From contig SFRL01000013.1 in assembly GCA_004562765.1 (NCBI GenBank), positions 1-64,000 on the forward strand: a DNA stretch of 64,000 bases, in the 5' to 3' direction. The translations under genes were made by a program, and so were the position numbers. The notes under the pieces were generated by a model. That model was not told where the DNA came from. It worked only from the letters and a program-made list of their open reading frames with translations, and ran no database searches. Positions 1 through 7,807 of the stretch are shown here, in pieces. This DNA comes from a bacterium (GTDB lineage: Bacteria; Bacillota; Clostridia; Lachnospirales; Lachnospiraceae). The number at the start of each line of letters is the position of its first letter. Positions within the stretch are counted from its first letter, which is position 1.

Positions 1-57
<57 letters not shown>

Positions 58-72
58 TTGTTTCTGGTCATT

Positions 73-89
73 CAAAAGCTTGGCTTTTG
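73..89 (-). other. Leader hairpin upstream of 16S
   Basis: CAAAAGC and GCTTTTG flank a 3-base loop in the 16S leader. It could be part of the leader processing or antitermination structure. The stem is AT-rich and only 7 bp, so the role is inference. Confidence 0.35.
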
Positions 90-225
90 TTTAACCGTTC
101 ATTACTGTTATAAAAAGATCGTTCTTTAAAGAACTTTGTCTCAAAATCTTTCAAGGTTATTTCACTGTTCAGTTATCAAGGTTCTTTGTTTGTTTTGTTG
201 CCGCCGTATCAGCGACAGCTCATTT

Positions 226-254
226 AATATATCACGCGGTTTCGCATTTGTCAA
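226..254 (-). promoter_or_regulatory. rRNA operon promoter
   Basis: On the minus strand TTGACA (254-249) is followed after exactly 17 bases by TATATT (231-226), a near-consensus housekeeping sigma factor promoter. It lies about 170 bases upstream of the mature 16S 5' end, a normal distance for an rRNA leader. The next upstream gene is the tRNA-Ser(GGA), so the rRNA can start independently here. Confidence 0.85.
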
Positions 255-314
255 CAAGTTTTTTCAATTTTTTCAAAAAACTTTTTCGACTCATTTTTGT
301 CGCAAAATCGCGAA

Positions 315-404
315 CGGAGAAGGGGGGATTTGAACCCCCGCGCCGCTGTTAACGACCTGCACCCTTTCCAGGGGTGTCCCTTCGGCCAGCTTGGGTACTT
401 CTCC
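315..404 (-). tRNA. tRNA-Ser (anticodon GGA)
   Basis: The reverse complement folds as a class II tRNA. The 7-bp acceptor is GGAGAAG/CTTCTCC with discriminator G. The anticodon loop holds GGA between CCCT and AGGG, there is a long variable arm, and the T-loop is GTTCAAATC. The length of about 90 nt fits serine tRNAs. No CCA is encoded. It reads toward the 16S gene and follows the second tRNA-Ser. Confidence 0.96.
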
Positions 405-444
405 ATGCTCTGCCCGAATCAATTCGGCATAATATAAATAAAAA

Positions 445-471
445 GTAACTGTAAAGGTGCTGAACAGTTAC
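445..471 (-). terminator. Terminator after tRNA-Ser(UGA)
   Basis: An 8-bp perfect stem GTAACTGT/ACAGTTAC is followed on the minus strand by TTTTTATTT. It lies between the two tRNA genes, about 48 bases past the 3' end of tRNA-Ser(UGA), so that tRNA is probably a single-gene transcript. Confidence 0.7.
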
Positions 472-518
472 GAAAATAAAATAACCAGTCTGCCATGCAA
501 ACTGATTATTTATGGAAG

Positions 519-604
519 CGGAGAGGGTGGGATTCGAACCCACGCGCCCTTGCGGACAAACGGTTTTCAAGACCGCCTCGTTATGACCACTTCGATACCT
601 CTCC
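519..604 (-). tRNA. tRNA-Ser (anticodon UGA)
   Basis: The reverse complement has acceptor GGAGAGG/CCTCTCC with discriminator G, an anticodon arm CGGTCTTGAAAACCG with TGA at the anticodon, a long variable arm, and the T-loop GTTCGAATC. Being class II with TGA marks it as tRNA-Ser. It has its own promoter at 633-661 and a terminator at 445-471. Confidence 0.96.
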
Positions 605-632
605 GTGCTGTTTTTCGCAATCAGCGAATATT

Positions 633-661
633 ATATTAACATCCGCTTCGCAATATGTCAA
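633..661 (-). promoter_or_regulatory. Promoter of tRNA-Ser(UGA)
   Basis: TTGACA (661-656), a 17-base spacer and TAATAT (638-633) on the minus strand place the start about 20 bases upstream of the tRNA 5' end. It sits directly after the ispD stop codon. Confidence 0.8.
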
Positions 662-665
662 TAAC

Positions 666-1364
666 TTATTTCACATTTTTTAAGAATATTTGTGCAACAT
701 CCAAATCCTCGGGCGTCGTAACCTTAATATTGCGATAGGAACCCTCTATCAACCGGGATGTTCTGCCAAGCGCCAGCTCCAGTACCTGCGCGTCATCCGT
801 CACCGTCTGCTCACCGGAAGCCACCACTTTATCATATGCTCCCCTGATCAGATCATAGGAAAATGCCTGCGGGGTCTGTACCTGCCAGAGCATTCTTCGA
901 TCGGGCGTCTTCTGAGCCATCTGTTGTTCATCCACGATCTTGATGGTGTCTTTGACCGGCATGCCCACCACACATGCCTGCCATCTCGCCACTTCCTCCA
1001 TGGTCCGCTTCAGAATATCCTGATCCACACAGGGACGCGCCCCATCATGGATCAATACATAATCTATGCCGTCCAATGCCTTCAGTCCGGCATGAACAGA
1101 AAGGTAACGTTCACTTCCTCCGGGAACAACTGCGCAGACCTTTGTAAAACCATAGCGCTCTACGATCTCTTTTCTGCAATAGTCCTCCTGTCCCTGCGCG
1201 ACCACCAGTACGATCTTTTCAACCTCACTGTCCTGAAACTGACGAAGTGCATAATAGATCAGCGGTTTTCCATTTAATAGAAGATACTGTTTTGCTGTCT
1301 TTGTGTTCATGCGGCTGCCGGAACCTGCTGCCAGCACTACCGCACCATATACCGCGCGCTCCAT
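666..1364 (-). CDS. ispD: 2-C-methyl-D-erythritol 4-phosphate cytidylyltransferase
   Basis: A cytoplasmic enzyme of the non-mevalonate isoprenoid pathway. It transfers CMP from CTP to methylerythritol 4-phosphate. The 232 residues match the usual IspD length. Visible motifs are the N-terminal nucleotide-binding loop VLAAGSGSRM (about 10-19), the active-site HDGARPCV near 106, and DDAQVLE near 191. The ATG directly abuts the tsaD stop codon (TAG then ATG), and the end of tsaD supplies a GGAGAACGG ribosome binding site, so translation is probably coupled. It is the last gene of the tsaE-tsaB-rimI-rnz-tsaD operon. The call is secure. Confidence 0.95.
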   Translation of the reverse strand: MERAVYGAVVLAAGSGSRMNTKTAKQYLLLNGKPLIYYALRQFQDSEVEKIVLVVAQGQEDYCRKEIVERYGFTKVCAVVPGGSERYLSVHAGLKALDGIDYVLIHDGARPCVDQDILKRTMEEVARWQACVVGMPVKDTIKIVDEQQMAQKTPDRRMLWQVQTPQAFSYDLIRGAYDKVVASGEQTVTDDAQVLELALGRTSRLIEGSYRNIKVTTPEDLDVAQIFLKNVK

Positions 1365-2534
1365 CTACCGTTCTCCCAGCTTCAGGTTCGGAACCGCATT
1401 CAAGTCCAAGCCGTCTCGTTTGCCTGCCAGATATTCATAATATGCAGCCGCTCCGATCATCGCGGCATTATCCGTACAGAGAATGGGCGAGGGATGATAA
1501 AACGCAACTCCCTTCTTTTTGCACGCTTCCTCCATCGCGCATCGCAGCGTCTGGTTGGAAGCCACACCGCCTGCAATGGCAAATTTATCCATGCTGTACT
1601 CATCGATCGCACGCATTGCATTATGAACAAGCACTTCGATAACGGAGTGTTGAAAAGACGCTGCCACATCTGCCTGAACGATCTGCTCCCCCTTCATCTG
1701 TGCGCCGTTCAGGTAATTCAGCACCGCAGACTTCAAACCGCTGAACGAGAAATCATACGGTCCGTCCGCCACCTTCGGCTGCGGAAAGTGAATGGCGTAC
1801 GGATCTCCCTCATGAGATACTTTCTCGATCTTCGGTCCGCCCGGATACCCGAGTCCGATCGCGCGAGCCACCTTGTCAAAAGCTTCTCCCGCTGCGTCAT
1901 CTCTCGTTTTTCCAAGGATCTCATACTTGCCATAATCCTGCACCTTTACCAGATGGGTATGTCCGCCGGATACGACCAGACATAAAAAAGGAGGCTCCAG
2001 CTCCTTGTTTTCGATATAGTTGGCGCTGATATGCCCCTCTATATGATGCACGCCGATAAGCGGCAGTTTTCTTGCGTAAGCGATCGCCTTTGCCTCTGCC
2101 ACACCGACAAGGAGTGCCCCCACCAGCCCCGGTCCGTAGGTCACTGCGATTGCATCCATATCGTCAAGTGTCATCCCCGCATCGGACAGTGCCTGCGAAA
2201 TGACCTGATTGATCTTTTCGATATGCTTTCTCGAAGCGATCTCCGGCACAACGCCGCCGTACAACGTATGGAGCGCGATCTGTGATGAGATCACGTTGGA
2301 ACGCACATCCCTGCCATCCACAACGACAGCTGCCGCCGTCTCATCGCAGGAGCTCTCGATCGCCAGTATTTTTACGGACTGTTCAGTGCCTTCACAGTTC
2401 CGATGCAAAAATCCATGAAAATCGTCTTCGACGATGGGATTTTTGCACTCCTGAATCATATTCTCACGGCCTACGCGGTTCCGCTCCGACCTGACCGGAA
2501 TAGTTATGTCTCTCCTTTTCTTTTTTTCTGCCAT
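1365..2534 (-). CDS. tsaD: tRNA N6-adenosine threonylcarbamoyltransferase, with repeat-encoded N-terminal extension
   Basis: Transfers the threonylcarbamoyl group to A37 of ANN-decoding tRNAs (t6A) together with TsaB and TsaE, both encoded upstream in the same operon. The Kae1/TsaD core starts at residue 54 with VKILAIESSCDETAAAV. The metal ligands HHIEGH and the SGGHTHL motif follow. The protein has 389 residues against about 335-345 for the family. The extra N-terminal residues come largely (about 14-44) from a hairpin repeat at 2403-2495 read in frame. A GGAGGAGAG ribosome binding site sits at the 2534 ATG. The natural family start codon position holds GTA, which cannot initiate, and no other good start lies nearer. 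Whether the extension survives in the mature protein is unknown. Confidence 0.95.
   Translation of the reverse strand: MAEKKKRRDITIPVRSERNRVGRENMIQECKNPIVEDDFHGFLHRNCEGTEQSVKILAIESSCDETAAAVVVDGRDVRSNVISSQIALHTLYGGVVPEIASRKHIEKINQVISQALSDAGMTLDDMDAIAVTYGPGLVGALLVGVAEAKAIAYARKLPLIGVHHIEGHISANYIENKELEPPFLCLVVSGGHTHLVKVQDYGKYEILGKTRDDAAGEAFDKVARAIGLGYPGGPKIEKVSHEGDPYAIHFPQPKVADGPYDFSFSGLKSAVLNYLNGAQMKGEQIVQADVAASFQHSVIEVLVHNAMRAIDEYSMDKFAIAGGVASNQTLRCAMEEACKKKGVAFYHPSPILCTDNAAMIGAAAYYEYLAGKRDGLDLNAVPNLKLGER
2403..2495. repeat. Hairpin repeat, copy inside tsaD 5' end
   Basis: A hairpin at 2405-2446 (GCAAAAATCCAT ... GGATTTTTGC, inner stem ATCGTC/ACGAT around TTCG) is followed by a conserved block ending in CGACCTGA. 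The same architecture and tail occur at 22229-22323, but the inner stem there has a different paired sequence (ATTGCC/GGCAAT). This is a dispersed element lying inside a coding sequence. Confidence 0.75.
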
Positions 2535-2537
2535 GAA

Positions 2538-3122
2538 TCAAATCTCTCCTCCGTCCACCTTTACAAATCCAAGGATCTTCCAGTTTCCGCTGTCATCCTT
2601 TCTCAGTAAAAACTGCTGATAAGTGCGTGTAAATTCCTTCGAGCCTTTTTTTATAAAATAAGATGCCTCGCACAATGCGCCGGATGCGCCATCCACATCA
2701 ATGTAATCCACTTCATTGGAATCGCAGATATTTGCCTGGATCATAACCTTCTCATTGCTTCTGAATGCAGCGATCTCCTGTGCCAGACTCAACAGATGCG
2801 ACTCCTCCGGATTCGCCTCGAGCAGTTCCTCATCATACATTTCCCGCATTTTTCTGCCGAGTGTGCGCACTTCCTCGTCCTTTAACTCACTGCCCTCTAC
2901 GCCATAGAGGCAGAGCATGTAACGGTTATACAGCTTCATCACCTCTCTGGGCGTGGAAGGATAATTAACCGTAATGCTCTTGCTCATCAGTTCATCCTTC
3001 TCCGTGACTTCCGTCGCTTCCTCCGCCGTTTTCGGCGTGCGGTAAGCCACGAACGCAAATGCACCAACGATCAGTACTGCTATGAGTATGAGTAATATCA
3101 CGCCACCACGTTTTTTCGTCAT
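2538..3122 (-). CDS. Membrane-anchored protein of unknown function
   Basis: 194 residues: a basic N-terminus, one hydrophobic segment at about 8-28, then a soluble extracytoplasmic domain. The motif TPREVMKLYNRYM at about 57-69 and a C-terminal half ending WKILGFVKVDGGEI resemble a small family seen in Lachnospiraceae (possibly DUF6715, recalled with low certainty). There is no lipobox Cys, so it is anchored by the single segment. It overlaps rnz by 4 bases (ATGA) and its end supplies the ribosome binding site for tsaD, so it is part of the operon. Function unknown. Confidence 0.8.
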   Translation of the reverse strand: MTKKRGGVILLILIAVLIVGAFAFVAYRTPKTAEEATEVTEKDELMSKSITVNYPSTPREVMKLYNRYMLCLYGVEGSELKDEEVRTLGRKMREMYDEELLEANPEESHLLSLAQEIAAFRSNEKVMIQANICDSNEVDYIDVDGASGALCEASYFIKKGSKEFTRTYQQFLLRKDDSGNWKILGFVKVDGGEI

Positions 3123-4036
3123 GTTTCGTCCTCCTCGAAATCGAGTTCGATCATCCGTCCGTCTTTTCCAAGCGATGCTCCCGGGAAGATCCCGCGCACC
3201 TTATCCATATAGTCCTCCGCATGCACAAGTGAAGGACTGAAATGCGTCAGCCACAATTCCCGCACCCTTGCGTCACTCGCCACATGCGCCGCCTCGTAAA
3301 ATGTCATGTGTTTATACTGCTTTGCCTTTTCCAGCTTGTCCGACTCCGCATACATGCCCTCGCAGATGAGCAGATCGGCATTCTCTGCAGCCTCTGTCAA
3401 TGACTTCGTCGGCCTGGTGTCCGTGCAGTAAGTGAGCTTGATCCCTTTGCGCGGTGCACCCATGACCAGATCCGGTGTATAAGTCTCGCCTTCGTATTCT
3501 ACCGTTTCCCCGTGCTGAAGCCGTCCCCAGTAGTTGCGCGGGATCGGCAGCTGCTGTGCAGCCTCAAGGTTAAAGCGTCCTGCCCGCCTGATCTCGATGG
3601 TATATCCATAACAGAGTACGTTGTGATTCACCCGAAATGCCTCGATCTCATAACCATTAATGGAAAAATGCTGTTTCGCCCCGTCGATCTCCAGATATCG
3701 GATCTCAAAAGGCAGCTCCGGTGCGATCGTGCGCAGCGCGTTCACCACGCGTTCCAGCCCCTTCGGTCCGATCATCGTCAGCGGCTCTGTGCGCTCGGCG
3801 TTTCCCATCGTGAGCAGCATGCCCGGCAGACCACTGATATGGTCGGCATGGTAATGGGTAAAACACATGATGTCGATGGGCTTTGCACTCAGTCCCGCCT
3901 TCTTCATCGCCACCTGTGTGCCCTCACCGCAATCGATCAGCAGACTGCTGCCGTTATATCTGGTTAATAATGCGGTCAGCCACCGATAAGGCAGTGGCAT
4001 CATACCGCCGGTTCCAAGCAAGCATACATCTAACAT
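3119..4036 (-). CDS. rnz: Ribonuclease Z
   Basis: The endonuclease that cuts the 3' trailer from tRNA precursors, a metallo-beta-lactamase fold enzyme. At 305 residues it fits the short bacterial RNase Z form. The zinc motif HYHADHISG (about 61-69) is intact, with further ligands in VNHNVLCYGY, YCTDTRPT and LTHFSP. It lies between t6A modification genes, and neither tRNA-Ser above encodes CCA, which is the type of precursor RNase Z processes. Confidence 0.95.
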   Translation of the reverse strand: MLDVCLLGTGGMMPLPYRWLTALLTRYNGSSLLIDCGEGTQVAMKKAGLSAKPIDIMCFTHYHADHISGLPGMLLTMGNAERTEPLTMIGPKGLERVVNALRTIAPELPFEIRYLEIDGAKQHFSINGYEIEAFRVNHNVLCYGYTIEIRRAGRFNLEAAQQLPIPRNYWGRLQHGETVEYEGETYTPDLVMGAPRKGIKLTYCTDTRPTKSLTEAAENADLLICEGMYAESDKLEKAKQYKHMTFYEAAHVASDARVRELWLTHFSPSLVHAEDYMDKVRGIFPGASLGKDGRMIELDFEEDET

Positions 4037-4056
4037 TTATGATTATTTTCCTCTCT

Positions 4057-4278
4057 CTAAAGCAATTCCGTCATCCGGTATCTTCGGGGCGCGATCGCGA
4101 AGGTGCGCTCCCAGTTCGCCAGACAACCCGGGCAAATATCCATCTCTTCCGCTATTCCATCCTGCGTGGACAAATAGCCCCAGTTTTTTATGATGTGCAG
4201 GTGATCCTCATAGCGCTCACCGCATCGTTCCAGTTCCCTGCCGCAGCAGTTACAAATCGTTTTTCCGTTTTCCGTCAT
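4057..4278 (-). CDS. Small Cys-rich protein, probable zinc binding
   Basis: 73 residues with CNCCGREL near the N-terminus and CPGCLANW at about 49-56, which could make one zinc ribbon. There is no membrane segment or signal peptide. It sits 20 bases upstream of rnz and 28 bases downstream of rimI in the same direction. A plausible ribosome binding site (GGAGGA) precedes the ATG. I do not recognise a named family. Confidence 0.7.
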   Translation of the reverse strand: MTENGKTICNCCGRELERCGERYEDHLHIIKNWGYLSTQDGIAEEMDICPGCLANWERTFAIAPRRYRMTELL

Positions 4279-4306
4279 GACTTATCCTCCAAAAAGCTTA
4301 TTGTCT

Positions 4307-4780
4307 TTATTGTAAGGATAACGCCGCCGCAGCGCCAGTGGGAACTATTGGTTCCCGTACCATTACATAGGCATCCTCCGTCGGCTTTTCATAAAAATTT
4401 TTTCGCGTGCCCACCACAGCAAAGCCTTCCTGCTCATACAGGCGGATCGCCGGTTCATTGGACGCCCGCACCTCCAGCACAATGCGGAAGATCTCTCTGT
4501 CCGCCAGTGCATGGATCAGCTCCCCGATCAATGCACGTCCCACACCGCGTCGGCGCGCCGACTGCACCACGGCGACATTGGTGATCTCGCCCTCATCCGC
4601 CGTACAGTATACGCCCACATAGCCGAGCAGCTTTTCCCCGTCACATGCAACCAGAAACAGGACATCCTCTCTGTACAGCGTATCGGCAAAACCTCTGGCG
4701 GACCAGGGCATAGAAAAAATCTCCGCCTCCAGCGCTGCTACCGCATCGATATCCGAAGCGCTCATCTCCCGGATCGTCAT
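4307..4780 (-). CDS. rimI: Ribosomal protein alanine N-acetyltransferase
   Basis: A GNAT enzyme that uses acetyl-CoA. RimI acetylates the N-terminal alanine of ribosomal protein S18 in E. coli. The 157 residues contain the acetyl-CoA loop RRRGVGRAL (about 76-84) and the C-terminal motif IRLYEQEGFAVVGTRKNFY typical of RimI. It overlaps tsaB by 4 bases; the tsaB-rimI-tsaD neighbourhood is the classical one in Firmicutes. The substrate is inferred from family and position. Confidence 0.9.
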   Translation of the reverse strand: MTIREMSASDIDAVAALEAEIFSMPWSARGFADTLYREDVLFLVACDGEKLLGYVGVYCTADEGEITNVAVVQSARRRGVGRALIGELIHALADREIFRIVLEVRASNEPAIRLYEQEGFAVVGTRKNFYEKPTEDAYVMVREPIVPTGAAAALSLQ

Positions 4781-5502
4781 ACGCCCGCATCTCCCGGCAG
4801 ACGCTGCTCTTTTTCTTTTCTCTCGCGCTCCGCCTGAGACAACCGCAGGTAATCCGGCTGATGCTCCGCGGCACTGACGGTCTGTCCGTTTTTCAGATAC
4901 CGGAACGCCAGAGCTGCCACTGCGCCTGCGCGCTGTTTATTCAAATGTGCCGGTGCGAAGGAATACGGCACCTGTACATGTTCTGCTATATAATCCCGGA
5001 ATACAGGTACACCGTCGCCCAAAAATATGACTGCACGCTGCAATTCATTGATCTTTTCAACGATCTGTGCGATATCCACCGCGCACTGCGGCTCCAACAC
5101 CTGCATTTCACCGTTCTCAAAGGCATAAATGCCTGTATAGGTCTGGTTTCTGCGCGCATCCATGAGCGGACACACGAGATCTTTTGCTCCCCACAGATTG
5201 TAGGCGAGTCCATCCACCGTCGGAATCTCAACGATGGGCTTGTCCAATGCCAGTCCCAGGCCCTTTGCGGTGGCCGACCCGATACGAAGTCCGGTGAAAG
5301 AACCCGGCCCCTTTGCGACTGCGATGGCATCCACGGTCTCCAGATCCAGATCGATCATCTTCGCCACCGCATCCAGCATGGGAAGCAGTGTCTGCGAATG
5401 TGTTTTTTTATAATTCACGGTATACTCACCGATCAGATTGTCCTCTTCTGCGACAGCTACGCTTGCCACAAGGCCGGAACTGTCCAATGCCAATAGTTTC
5501 AT
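4777..5502 (-). CDS. tsaB: t6A biosynthesis protein TsaB
   Basis: A partner of TsaD in the threonylcarbamoyl transfer complex; an ASKHA-fold pseudo-enzyme. The N-terminus MKLLALDSSG and the motif AVAKGPGSFTGLRIGSATAKGL (about 64-85) are diagnostic. 241 residues is normal. It overlaps tsaE and rimI by 4 bases each, so the three are translationally coupled. Confidence 0.95.
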   Translation of the reverse strand: MKLLALDSSGLVASVAVAEEDNLIGEYTVNYKKTHSQTLLPMLDAVAKMIDLDLETVDAIAVAKGPGSFTGLRIGSATAKGLGLALDKPIVEIPTVDGLAYNLWGAKDLVCPLMDARRNQTYTGIYAFENGEMQVLEPQCAVDIAQIVEKINELQRAVIFLGDGVPVFRDYIAEHVQVPYSFAPAHLNKQRAGAVAALAFRYLKNGQTVSAAEHQPDYLRLSQAERERKEKEQRLPGDAGV

Positions 5503-5930
5503 TCTGTCACCTCTTGCAGTGTGATCCTGCGATAGTCAAAGCCCTTTTGCAGATCCTTTTCGATCAAAAGCTCTGTTCGCGTCTTCGGAAGCAGCTCTTC
5601 GATCAGCTCTGCCCACTCTACCAGGCACACGCCGTCTCCGTAAAAATAATCCTCATACCCGATCTCGTCCATCTCCTCGATATCGCCGATCCGGTATACA
5701 TCAAAATGATAAAACGGCAGCCTGCCCTCATCATACACCTGAACGATCGTAAACGTCGGGCTGTTGATCGCTTCCTCTATTCCGAGCCCGGATGCCAGTC
5801 CCTGTGCAAACACGGTCTTACCGACACCAAGGTCTCCGGTCAATGTATAGACTGTCCCCGGTCCCGCCTGCTCACCCAGCTGTCTGGCCAGCGCAAAGGT
5901 CTCTTCCGGCGAATTGGTCTCATATACCAT
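5499..5930 (-). CDS. tsaE: t6A biosynthesis ATPase TsaE
   Basis: A small P-loop ATPase that drives turnover of the TsaB-TsaD complex. At 143 residues it is the usual size. Walker A is GDLGVGKTVFAQG (about 32-44), followed by SPTFTIVQVY and the HFDVYRI motif. It lies 11 bases downstream of the YcxB-like gene and overlaps tsaB. Confidence 0.95.
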   Translation of the reverse strand: MVYETNSPEETFALARQLGEQAGPGTVYTLTGDLGVGKTVFAQGLASGLGIEEAINSPTFTIVQVYDEGRLPFYHFDVYRIGDIEEMDEIGYEDYFYGDGVCLVEWAELIEELLPKTRTELLIEKDLQKGFDYRRITLQEVTE

Positions 5931-5941
5931 AATTTCTGCTC

Positions 5942-6448
5942 CTAGTTTTTCTTCATTTTAAAACGATAGCTGTCCATGTGGGCTTTTGCCAGCTCATAAA
6001 GCCCATCGTAAGCGTCTCCCAGCTGGTCTCTCGGAACGACATTCGCACGAATGCGCCCGCCGTAGAGCAGCACGAGACGTTTTGTGCTCACGATCTTGTA
6101 GAGCTGTTTCCATGGCATCGTCACGCTCTGGTCCGCAAAGCTCGTCGTGATACCGTTCTCGTCAAATGTATAGTGGATCGGTTCCTGATAAACCTCTGTG
6201 TTTCTCATCTGCTTTTTCACTCTGCTGCGCAGATTCAGCGGCACGTACAACACGATCAGTACCGCAGCCAGAAGATACAGCACATTATACGCAACGTTCG
6301 ATTCGCCCCACGTCAGAACGCTGATCAGTGCCAGCATCACCCCCAGCACGATGGACAAAATGCCCTGTGAGTTGTGATAAACGTGGTAAAGATTAAACCG
6401 ATACATATCTTCAAATGTCATTTTTACATCAATTTCTATCTTTTCCAT
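5942..6448 (-). CDS. YcxB-like membrane protein
   Basis: 168 residues with two adjacent hydrophobic segments (about 28-46 and 52-70) and a C-terminal soluble region containing YTFDENGITTSFADQSVTMPW, the usual signature of YcxB-family C-terminal domains. Function is not established for the family. It is the first gene of the operon running to ispD; an AAGGAG-like ribosome binding site precedes the ATG. Confidence 0.75.
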   Translation of the reverse strand: MEKIEIDVKMTFEDMYRFNLYHVYHNSQGILSIVLGVMLALISVLTWGESNVAYNVLYLLAAVLIVLYVPLNLRSRVKKQMRNTEVYQEPIHYTFDENGITTSFADQSVTMPWKQLYKIVSTKRLVLLYGGRIRANVVPRDQLGDAYDGLYELAKAHMDSYRFKMKKN

Positions 6449-6496
6449 GACAGATTACTCCTTAAAATCATAGTTATAAGTAGTATAACATTTTTG

Positions 6497-6534
6497 AAAA
6501 AAAAAGAAAAGAGGGTCTCTCAACCCTCTTTTCT
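6497..6534 (-). terminator. Terminator of the alcohol dehydrogenase gene
   Basis: A 12-bp perfect stem AGAAAAGAGGGT/ACCCTCTTTTCT (6505-6516, 6523-6534) is followed on the minus strand by an uninterrupted run of T residues. It lies 16 bases past the stop codon at 6550 and separates this transcript from the downstream tsa operon. Confidence 0.92.
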
Positions 6535-6549
6535 GAATATGATCTGCTC

Positions 6550-7698
6550 TTACAGCAGACTCTCGTACAACTTTGTGATATCTTCCACGCTGGTCTCCTT
6601 CGGATTACCCGGACGGCATGCGTCGTCGTATGCAGACTGCGCAAGGAACGGAATATCCTCTTTCTTTACGATCTCCTTCAGATCTGCCGGGATTCCGACA
6701 TCTTCGGACAGCTTCTTTACTGCATCGATGGCTGCCTTGCGGTACTCTTCCTGGCTCATGGAATCTACACCCTCAACGCCCATTGCGCGTGCGATCTCAC
6801 GATATTTCTCACCGGTTGCCTCTGCGTTGTACTCCATAACGGTAGGCAGGATGATCGCATTTGCAACTCCGTGCGGCGTATCATATAATGCGCCCAGCGG
6901 ATGTGCCATGGAATGAACGATGCCAAGTCCTACGTTTGAGAATCCCATGCCGGCAACATACTGTCCGAGTGCCATGCCCTCACGGCCCTCTTTTGTATTC
7001 TCTACTGCTCCGCGCAGATTCTTGGAAATGATCTCAATCGCTTTCAGGTGGAACATGTCGGAAAGCTCCCATGCGCCTGCGGTTATGTATCCCTCGATGG
7101 CATGTGTCAGCGCGTCCATACCGGTAGCAGCTGTTAAGCCCTTCGGCATAGATGACATCATATCCGGATCAACAAATGCAACAACCGGAATATCTTTCGG
7201 GTCTACGCATACCATCTTGCGGTTCTTCTCTGCGTCAGTGATCACGTAGTTGATCGTAACCTCTGCCGCAGTTCCTGCTGTTGTAGGTACAGCAAAAATG
7301 GGTACGCTCTTCTTTGTTGTAGGAGCTACGCCCTCCAGGCTGCGCACATCTGCAAAATCAGGGTTTGCGATGATGATGCCGACACCCTTTGCGGTATCCA
7401 TAGAGGAACCTCCGCCGATGGCGATGATGTAATCAGCACCTGCTGCCTTGAACGCAGCGACACCGGACTGTACATTCTCGATCGTGGGGTTGGGTTTAAT
7501 GTTTGAATATACTTCATAAGCCAGACCTGCCTTATCCAGAACATCAAGCACTTTCTTTGTCACACCGAATTTGATCAGATCGGGATCAGAGCATACGAAT
7601 GCTTTTTTGAACTCTCTGCCCTTTGCCTCATCCGCGATCGCCTCAATCGCACCTGCTCCGTGATAAGAGGTCTCATTTAAGATAAATCTGTTTGCCAT
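6550..7698 (-). CDS. Iron-containing alcohol dehydrogenase (FucO-like)
   Basis: A cytoplasmic NAD(P)-dependent group III alcohol dehydrogenase. The start is the ATG at 7698, preceded by AGGGAGAAGG, giving 382 residues; an upstream in-frame ATG lacks a site. Visible are the cofactor loop GGGSSMDTAKG (about 96-106), the iron region GLTAATGMDALTHAIEGY, and the ligand histidines in HSMAHPLGALYDTPHGVANA. The sequence resembles lactaldehyde reductase/1,2-propanediol oxidoreductase, but the substrate cannot be fixed from sequence and no pathway genes are adjacent. It has its own strong terminator, so it is probably monocistronic. Confidence 0.92.
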   Translation of the reverse strand: MANRFILNETSYHGAGAIEAIADEAKGREFKKAFVCSDPDLIKFGVTKKVLDVLDKAGLAYEVYSNIKPNPTIENVQSGVAAFKAAGADYIIAIGGGSSMDTAKGVGIIIANPDFADVRSLEGVAPTTKKSVPIFAVPTTAGTAAEVTINYVITDAEKNRKMVCVDPKDIPVVAFVDPDMMSSMPKGLTAATGMDALTHAIEGYITAGAWELSDMFHLKAIEIISKNLRGAVENTKEGREGMALGQYVAGMGFSNVGLGIVHSMAHPLGALYDTPHGVANAIILPTVMEYNAEATGEKYREIARAMGVEGVDSMSQEEYRKAAIDAVKKLSEDVGIPADLKEIVKKEDIPFLAQSAYDDACRPGNPKETSVEDITKLYESLL

Positions 7699-7807
7699 TT
7701 TCCTTCTCCCTGCTGCAGCCATCTGTTTCGGCTGCATCCTTTCTCTTAAAGATTTTTAATTCCCCCATAGCTATTTTTCATCTTCACAGCTATACCTAGA
7801 TTTTAAC

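Noticed and set aside
1494..1985. 163-codon plus-strand open frame antisense to tsaD
   Set aside because: Shadow of the tsaD codon pattern. The same explanation holds for the long antisense frames opposite ispD, pyrG, uvrC, ftsH and the giant genes.
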